This document shows, one piece after another, positions 59,072 through 64,000 of a stretch of DNA of 64,000 nt. A program made the position numbers and the translations under genes. The first letter of the stretch is position 1. Every line of letters starts with the position of its first letter. Source of the stretch: CAXMST01 sp963793415. GTDB taxonomy: Bacteria; Actinomycetota; Thermoleophilia; Solirubrobacterales; 70-9. The stretch covers positions 1,054,001 to 1,118,000 of the forward strand of contig CAWCAC010000002.1 in NCBI GenBank assembly GCA_963793415.1. The letters are read 5' to 3'. The notes under the pieces were generated by a model that made no database searches, had not been told where the DNA came from, and saw nothing but the letters and a program-made list of their open reading frames with translations.

Positions 59072-59091
59072 GCCGGGGCGAAAGCCCCGGC
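59072..59091. terminator. 8-bp GC hairpin
   Basis: GCCGGGGC and GCCCCGGC surround four bases (59080-59083), 12 bases past the CPA2 antiporter stop and just before the permease start on the minus strand. A plausible terminator between the two genes. Confidence 0.6.
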
Positions 59092-59103
59092 CGTGAGGCC
59101 AGT

Positions 59104-60297
59104 CTAAGGGGATTCCGGCTCGGCCGGGCGGGCTCGTCTGAGCAGCGGCGGGACGAGCAGCGTGGTCAGGATCGACATGCCGACGATCGCCGCGAACAGC
59201 TCCTCGTCGACGACGCCCGTGGCGGCGCCGATGCTGGCGACGATGATCCCGACCTCGCCGCGAGGGACCATGCCCAGCGCGACGATGCGGGCGTCCGAGG
59301 GGCCGAGGTTGCGCGCCGCCGGCCAGGCGCCGGCGAGCTTCGACACTGCTGCGAGAACGGTCAGACCGGCGATCACGAGCAGGGTCTCGGGCTCGAGCAT
59401 CACGTCGAGATCGAGCGCGAGGCCGATCGAGGCGAAGAAGAACGGCGGGAAAAAGGCGTACAGCGGCGCGATCTCGTCCTCGATCGGGTGCTGCTCCTTG
59501 GTCTCGGCCACGATCATCCCGGCGAGGAACGCACCGATCACCGCGGCGAGCCCGATCTCCGCTGCGATCGCCGCGATCCCGAGGCAGAGGATCACCGCCG
59601 GCAGCAGCGGCGAATCTGCGAACCGTGGGGCCTGGAGCAGTTGCGGCCACTTACGGAACACCGACGTCCCTCCAAGCGCGAAGATCGCGAGGAAGCCGGC
59701 GGTAAGGCCGGCGGTGACAAGGATCGAGCCGAAGTCGATGCCGCCCTCCTCGGCGATCCCGACGGCAACCGCGACGAGCAACAGGGCGAGGATGTCGTCG
59801 ACGACGGCCGCTCCGAGCACCGTGCGCGCCGCCCTCGTGGTCAGCATCTTCAACTCGGCGAAGACGGCCGAGGTGATGCCGACACTCGTCGCCGCCAGGG
59901 CCGAGCCGATGAAGAGGCTGGTCTCCGTGCTCTCGCCGAATACGAGTCCGGCCCCGGTCCCGGCTGCGAACGGAACGATCACGCCGACCACTCCGACCCG
60001 TGCCGCGGTACCGCCGACCTCACGCATCTCCGAGAGCTTCGTTTCGAGGCCGACCCAGAAGAGCAGGAAGACGACGCCGAGCTCGGCGAACACCTCCGTC
60101 GTCTCGCCGGGCTCCACTAAGCCGAGGACCGAGGGCCCGATCACGAGGCCGGCAAGGATCTCGCCGATCAGCGCCGGCTGATGGATCCGTTTGAAGATCT
60201 CATCGCCGATCTTGGCCGCGATCAGGATGACCGCGAGATCGGTGACCACACCGGCGATGGGGCTACCCGCCGCGAAGGGAAGGGCGAAGTCGATCAA
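59104..60297 (-). CDS. CPA2 cation:proton antiporter
   Basis: A 397-residue membrane protein of about 12 helices (QPALIGEILAGLVIGPSVLG; SALAATSVGITSAVFAELK), matching the Kef/Na+-H+ exchanger domain, without any RCK domain. It exchanges K+ or Na+ for H+. The start is TTG 60297, overlapping the LuxR-type regulator stop (TTGA), so it is translated together with that gene. Confidence 0.87.
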   Translation of the reverse strand: MIDFALPFAAGSPIAGVVTDLAVILIAAKIGDEIFKRIHQPALIGEILAGLVIGPSVLGLVEPGETTEVFAELGVVFLLFWVGLETKLSEMREVGGTAARVGVVGVIVPFAAGTGAGLVFGESTETSLFIGSALAATSVGITSAVFAELKMLTTRAARTVLGAAVVDDILALLLVAVAVGIAEEGGIDFGSILVTAGLTAGFLAIFALGGTSVFRKWPQLLQAPRFADSPLLPAVILCLGIAAIAAEIGLAAVIGAFLAGMIVAETKEQHPIEDEIAPLYAFFPPFFFASIGLALDLDVMLEPETLLVIAGLTVLAAVSKLAGAWPAARNLGPSDARIVALGMVPRGEVGIIVASIGAATGVVDEELFAAIVGMSILTTLLVPPLLRRARPAEPESP

Positions 60298-63143
60298 CCG
60301 ACGCCGATCGCCTGACCGAGTTGACGTCGGCCTTGGATACCAAGCTTGCGGTACGCGTTGGAGAGGTGGACCTCGACCGTCTTCACGGTCACGAACAGCT
60401 CCGAGGCGATCTCGCGGTTCGTCTTGCCCTCGACGGCGAGGTCGACGACGCGGCGCTCGCTGTCGGTCAGCGCCTCCGGGCCCGACAGCGCCGTGCGGCG
60501 GGCGCGAATCCCCGACGCCCTGAGCTCGGTGCGGGCGCGCTCGGCGAGCGGCTCGGCGCCGCAGTCGTGAGCGAGGTCCATGCCGAGCCGCAGCGGGTCA
60601 CGGGCGCGGCTCTTGAAGTTGCGCCGGCGCAGCTCGGCGCCAAGGTCGACGAGCGCGCCTGCCAGCTCGAGCCGCGCCTCCGAGTCGTCGAGCACTTCGA
60701 CCGCCCGCTCGAGCAGCTCCTGGCGGCGCCCCTCGTCGGCGGCGGCCAGCGCTCGCAGGGCGCCGCCGATCTGCCGCGGCGCGCCCCAGCGCTCGCAGAT
60801 CTCCAGCTCCTGCTCAGCGAGCTCCAGCGCTTCGACGCCGCGTCCGAGAGCCAGCAGGCATTCGCAGGCGAAGGGGCGCCAGGTCAGCCAGGTCGAGCCG
60901 ACCCCGCCGGACTTCTCGTACATTGCGGCAGCCCGCCTCGCCTCGGCCAGGGCCCGCTCCGGGTCGCCGTCGGCCAGCATCACCCGAGCCCTGGTCAGCG
61001 TGAACCCGGTCCAGTGCCAGCCCTCGGGCGAGTCGCCGTCGAGCGGGTGGTCGGCGGTGATCAGGCCCCGGGCATCCTCGAGACGGCCCATCAACAGCAG
61101 GCTGTGGGCGCGGATCCATGTTGCCCAGGCGACGCCCGGGGCCATCCGGTAGACGCGACTCATCCGCAGCGCCTCGCCGGCGTCCTCAGCGGCATCGTCG
61201 AGCTCGCCCGCGAACAGGTGCGCCCAGCCTCGGAAGATCAGGTTCGCGAGGTGGCCCGCCATCGAGCCGAAGCGCTCGTCCCAGTGCAGCGATTCGTTCA
61301 GCAGCGTGATCGCCTCGCGGCTGTGGCCGGCGAGCGCCAGCACCTGGGCCGGGCCCAGCTGCGTGATGCTGTTGACGCCCTCGCGGATCAGGACGCCGCC
61401 CTGGGCCGCGATCCGGGCGCGAGCGACCGTCGTCTCCGCGTCCGCGGAGAGGTCCCGTGATGCCGAAACCGTGGCAAGCGAGAGCATCGCCCGCGAGCCA
61501 TAGTCCTCACCCTCGGTCGTTGCCGCGGCCATCAGCCCCTCGGCCCTGGACACCTGCTCGGCGCTCAGCTCCCACGGGTGCACCAGGGTCGCCTCGACCA
61601 GGGTCGCCTCGACGCGCTTGCGCAGTTCGGTTGCGTCATCGGGGATCTCCGCGAGCGTCGCTTCGGTCACCGCGACGGCCTCGGGGATCCGCTCCTGGAG
61701 GATCAGCGAGCGCGCAAGTAGCTCAGCCAGCGCCGCCTTGAAGGGCGGCTCGTGGACGAGCTCGATCGCGGCACCAAGGTGCTCGATCGCGCTTGGCCCG
61801 TCGATCAGGATCTCGGCAGCGCCGAGCTGCGCGAGCACCGCGGTCAGCTGCTCAGGCGGCGGCGGCTCCTCGAGCGCCCGTTGCATCAGCACGCTCGCGG
61901 AGCGCGCGTCACCGCCCGCTGCGGCCATCACGGCCGCCTCGCGGAGGATGCCGACGGTCTCCTCGCGGCCCTCGGGGTCGACGCGGAGCAGGTGGCTGGC
62001 GATCAGCGTCGGCGGCGCCGATACGCGCTGCATGATCTCGATCGCCTTGCGGTGCAGCCGCATCCGCTCCGGCGCCGCCAGCCCGTCGTAGATCGCGGCG
62101 CGGACGACCGGGTGAACGAACTGCACCCGCGTCCCGGGCTTGAGGATCTCGAGCCGGACGAGGTCGAGCGCGGCCCGGTCGGCCTCCTCCTGCTCGAGGC
62201 CGGCGAGCTCGATCGCGCGCCCGAGCTGCGCCTCCTCGCCGGCGACCGCCGCGGCCTCGGCGAGCCTGCGCCCGGCCTCGCCCGAGCGCGCGACCCGGAC
62301 CTCGACCGTGCGCGCGACGGCGCGCGACCCGAGCGCGGCGAGGTTGCCGGCGAGCTGGGTCGTCCTGCCGCCGCGGCCCTCGAGCTCGAGCGTCCGCGCC
62401 AGCTCGCTCAGCAGCAGTGGGTTGCCGCCGGTGACGTCGTGCCCCTCGCGGACGACGCCGGCCGCGGTCTCCTCGCCGAGCCGATCGCGCAGGGCGCTCG
62501 CGGAGCCCTCCTTGGAGAGCGGCTGCGGGTGCAGGACGACCGCGTGCGGCTCCGCCGTCAGCGATGCGATCAGGGCGACGTCGGTGCCGGGCTCGTTCGG
62601 CCGCAGCGTCGCCGCCAGGACCACCGGCATATCCGCGAGCCGGCGGCTGAGGAACTCGAGGAAGCCGAGCGAGGAGCCGTCGACCCAGTGCAGGTCGTCG
62701 ATCGCGATCAGCAGCGGCTCCCGCTCGGAGAGCCGTCGGGTCAGCGCATAGAGCCCGTTGAAGATTGCGAAGGAGCTGTCCGGGGTGCCCTCTGTGACCA
62801 GCGCAGTGCCCTCGATCAGGCCTCGGCAGGCGGTGGCTGGGCCGGCGAAGAGCTCGTCGAGCTCGTCCGGATCAGCGGCGATCACGATCGGCTCGAACAG
62901 GTTGCGGACGACCCCCCACGAGTACTCCCGCTCGCGCTCTCCCGATCGTGCCGACAGCACCCGGCATCCCTGGTCCTGGGCGAGGGCGCGGGCGCTCTCC
63001 AGGAGCCGCGTCTTACCGACCCCGGGCGGGCCCTCGATCATCAGGCAGAGGCCGTCGCCGTCGACCCCGTGCTCGAGGGCCCGCTCGATGTCGCTGAGCT
63101 CCTTCTCGCGTTCGAGGAGGGGGTAGTCGGAGAACGCCGTCAC
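60294..63143 (-). CDS. large LuxR-family ATPase regulator
   Basis: A 949-residue LAL-type regulator. Walker A GPPGVGKT (38-45) opens an AAA/STAND ATPase (Walker B-like LLIAIDDLHWVDGSSL). A TPR-like helical middle runs from ~380 to ~860, and the C-terminus is a LuxR helix-turn-helix (LTDSERRVVDLAVEGKTNRE). Such proteins gather a ligand signal and activate promoters. Its stop overlaps the antiporter start, so it probably controls that operon. The start ATG is divergent from a cupin gene. Confidence 0.9.
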   Translation of the reverse strand: MTAFSDYPLLEREKELSDIERALEHGVDGDGLCLMIEGPPGVGKTRLLESARALAQDQGCRVLSARSGEREREYSWGVVRNLFEPIVIAADPDELDELFAGPATACRGLIEGTALVTEGTPDSSFAIFNGLYALTRRLSEREPLLIAIDDLHWVDGSSLGFLEFLSRRLADMPVVLAATLRPNEPGTDVALIASLTAEPHAVVLHPQPLSKEGSASALRDRLGEETAAGVVREGHDVTGGNPLLLSELARTLELEGRGGRTTQLAGNLAALGSRAVARTVEVRVARSGEAGRRLAEAAAVAGEEAQLGRAIELAGLEQEEADRAALDLVRLEILKPGTRVQFVHPVVRAAIYDGLAAPERMRLHRKAIEIMQRVSAPPTLIASHLLRVDPEGREETVGILREAAVMAAAGGDARSASVLMQRALEEPPPPEQLTAVLAQLGAAEILIDGPSAIEHLGAAIELVHEPPFKAALAELLARSLILQERIPEAVAVTEATLAEIPDDATELRKRVEATLVEATLVHPWELSAEQVSRAEGLMAAATTEGEDYGSRAMLSLATVSASRDLSADAETTVARARIAAQGGVLIREGVNSITQLGPAQVLALAGHSREAITLLNESLHWDERFGSMAGHLANLIFRGWAHLFAGELDDAAEDAGEALRMSRVYRMAPGVAWATWIRAHSLLLMGRLEDARGLITADHPLDGDSPEGWHWTGFTLTRARVMLADGDPERALAEARRAAAMYEKSGGVGSTWLTWRPFACECLLALGRGVEALELAEQELEICERWGAPRQIGGALRALAAADEGRRQELLERAVEVLDDSEARLELAGALVDLGAELRRRNFKSRARDPLRLGMDLAHDCGAEPLAERARTELRASGIRARRTALSGPEALTDSERRVVDLAVEGKTNREIASELFVTVKTVEVHLSNAYRKLGIQGRRQLGQAIGVG

Positions 63144-63182
63144 TGCCGGGTCGGATTGTATTTACCGGTGCGGTTTCGTTCG

Positions 63183-63219
63183 GTCCGGTCCCGCAACCCC
63201 AAACATTGGGGTACCGGAC
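63183..63219. promoter_or_regulatory. nested inverted repeats in the divergent LuxR/cupin promoter
   Basis: GTCCGGT (63183-63189) and ACCGGAC (63213-63219) enclose ACCCCAA-ACA-TTGGGGT (63196-63212). The pair lies between the two divergent genes, 40 bases from the regulator start and 50 from the cupin start; a likely operator, possibly of the LuxR-type protein itself. Confidence 0.45.
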
Positions 63220-63268
63220 TGGGGTCGGCCTCGATGCGGGATCGCTGCTCAGCGTCGATATTGCTGCC

Positions 63269-63709
63269 ATGAACCCAGACACCGAGAGCGCCACTACCGC
63301 CCCTTCGAGCTCCGCAGCGACCGATCCGGAGGTCGGGACCAGGCTCGATGCCCCCTCGGGGGTCGGCTACCTGATCGTGCTCGCGACGCGGGAGCAGAGC
63401 GACGGCCGGATGACCGAGCTCGAGGCGGTCTGTGGCCCGGGCGCCCCCGGCGTCGAGGAGCGCAGCTTCGACGAGCACGAGGTCCGCTTCGAGGTGCTCG
63501 AGGGCCGGCTCACGGTCGGCGTCGAAGGCGAGCCGCGCGAGCTCCGCGCCGGCGCTGCGATGACGATCGCTCCCGGCACTCCGCACCGGATCTGGGTCGA
63601 AGCCGGACGCACGGCGGCGCGGTTTGTCTGGCGGATGCGCCCGGCCGCCTCCGGCAGCAGCTTCACTGATCTCGTATTTGGCGATCCTGCCCCGAACGTG
63701 GCAGGCTGA
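63269..63709 (+). CDS. cupin-domain protein
   Basis: A 146-residue cupin. Motif 1 is FDEHEVRFEVLEGRLTVGVE and motif 2 AGAAMTIAPGTPHRIWVEAG, but the first motif has one His, weakening the metal site. ATG 63269 follows the operator-like repeat. Possibly a ligand-binding or dioxygenase-like protein in the same pathway as the FAD oxidase gene that follows 36 bases later. Confidence 0.72.
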   Translation: MNPDTESATTAPSSSAATDPEVGTRLDAPSGVGYLIVLATREQSDGRMTELEAVCGPGAPGVEERSFDEHEVRFEVLEGRLTVGVEGEPRELRAGAAMTIAPGTPHRIWVEAGRTAARFVWRMRPAASGSSFTDLVFGDPAPNVAG

Positions 63710-63745
63710 CGGAAACCAGAAAGACGACTCATGAGGGGGATACCC

Positions 63746-64000
63746 ATGACCGGTTCGACGACCAGTACTGCCCAGCTCGACATCGAGGCCGCACGCGCGG
63801 CGATCGGCGGCGATCTCTTCACACCCTCCGACGAGACCTGGGACGCCGAGCGCGCCGCCTGGAACCTCGCGGTCGACCAGCGGCCGGCGGTGGTCGCCCT
63901 GCCGAACGACGCCGAGGACGTCGTCGTCCTCGTCAACGCCGCCCGTGAGGCCGGCATCGAGATCGCGCCGCAGAGCACCGGCCACAACGCGGCCCCGCTC
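63746..64000 (+). CDS. FAD-linked oxidase, N-terminal fragment (gene leaves window)
   Basis: The first 85 codons; the gene continues past the right edge. After a short N-terminus, NLAVDQRPAVVALPNDAEDV and VVLVNAAREAGIEIAPQSTG match the PCMH-type FAD-binding fold of BBE/glycolate-oxidase-like flavoproteins. The family oxidises alcohols or sugars. ATG 63746 is preceded by GAGGGGG at seven bases; an in-frame ATG at 63731 is the alternative. Confidence 0.8.
   Translation, partial: MTGSTTSTAQLDIEAARAAIGGDLFTPSDETWDAERAAWNLAVDQRPAVVALPNDAEDVVVLVNAAREAGIEIAPQSTGHNAAPL

Overview
The window is about 70% GC and packed with genes on both strands, with many GTG and TTG starts and 1-8 base start/stop overlaps. 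The gene mix points to a non-streptomycete actinobacterium, probably class Thermoleophilia (Solirubrobacterales-like). It includes a wax ester/diacylglycerol acyltransferase, an MpaB-type oxygenase, CGNR and LuxR/ATPase regulators, a DUF6458-like and a DUF6812-like protein, a large SRP RNA beside dnaX, and many secreted proteins with basic beta-rich C-termini. The taxonomic call is inference. No phage genes, transposases, CRISPR array or rRNA were found.

Layout. 0-6.2 kb: a Tat-exported protein (partial), a secreted subtilase, tadA, a histidine kinase, tRNA-Ser(GGA), a class III aminotransferase with a coupled membrane protein, a YtoQ-family protein and a DUF202 protein. 6.2-14.1 kb: the standout region. 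An intact tRNA-Ser(CGA) gene is followed by four further copies of its 3' part (anticodon loop to discriminator, about 60 bp), all in the same orientation and 1.8-2.1 kb apart. Each interval is a compact cassette with one gene for a secreted protein: a haloalkane-dehalogenase-like enzyme, two related propeller/ASH/collagen-like proteins, and an inverted gene for an unknown exported protein next to a broken remnant. Three of the four repeats share a palindrome, CTTGNTCAAG, that starts 34 nt before the repeat. No integrase lies in the array. 14.2-20.6 kb: more secreted proteins (alpha/beta hydrolase, serine hydrolase, EEP lipoprotein, propeller-RTX protein).

20.7-37.9 kb: MarC protein, cNMP-binding/thioredoxin-reductase-like flavoprotein, coiled-coil membrane protein, CGNR regulator, MpaB-like oxygenase, P450 with cupin, CsaA, an antiporter with a UBP-type zinc finger, an SDR, GST, a WS/DGAT with a histone-like tail, a BVMO, GluQRS and small hypotheticals. 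38-42.8 kb: an MgtE-like transporter, tRNA-Val and a copper operon (copZ, HLHP-motif protein, copA) behind a CsoR-type palindrome. 42.8-51.7 kb: conserved core genes, namely SRP RNA, HAD phosphatase, dnaX-ybaB-recR, a NagZ-like GH3 protein and lysC-asd.

51.7-64 kb: a large membrane protein, metallopeptidase, lipoprotein and amine oxidase; a structured non-coding stretch; CBS protein; and ArsB/NhaD-like and CPA2 transporters, the second translationally coupled to a 949-residue LuxR-family ATPase. The window ends in a cupin gene and a truncated FAD-linked oxidase gene. A 46-bp palindromic element occurs twice (37.95 and 54.19 kb).
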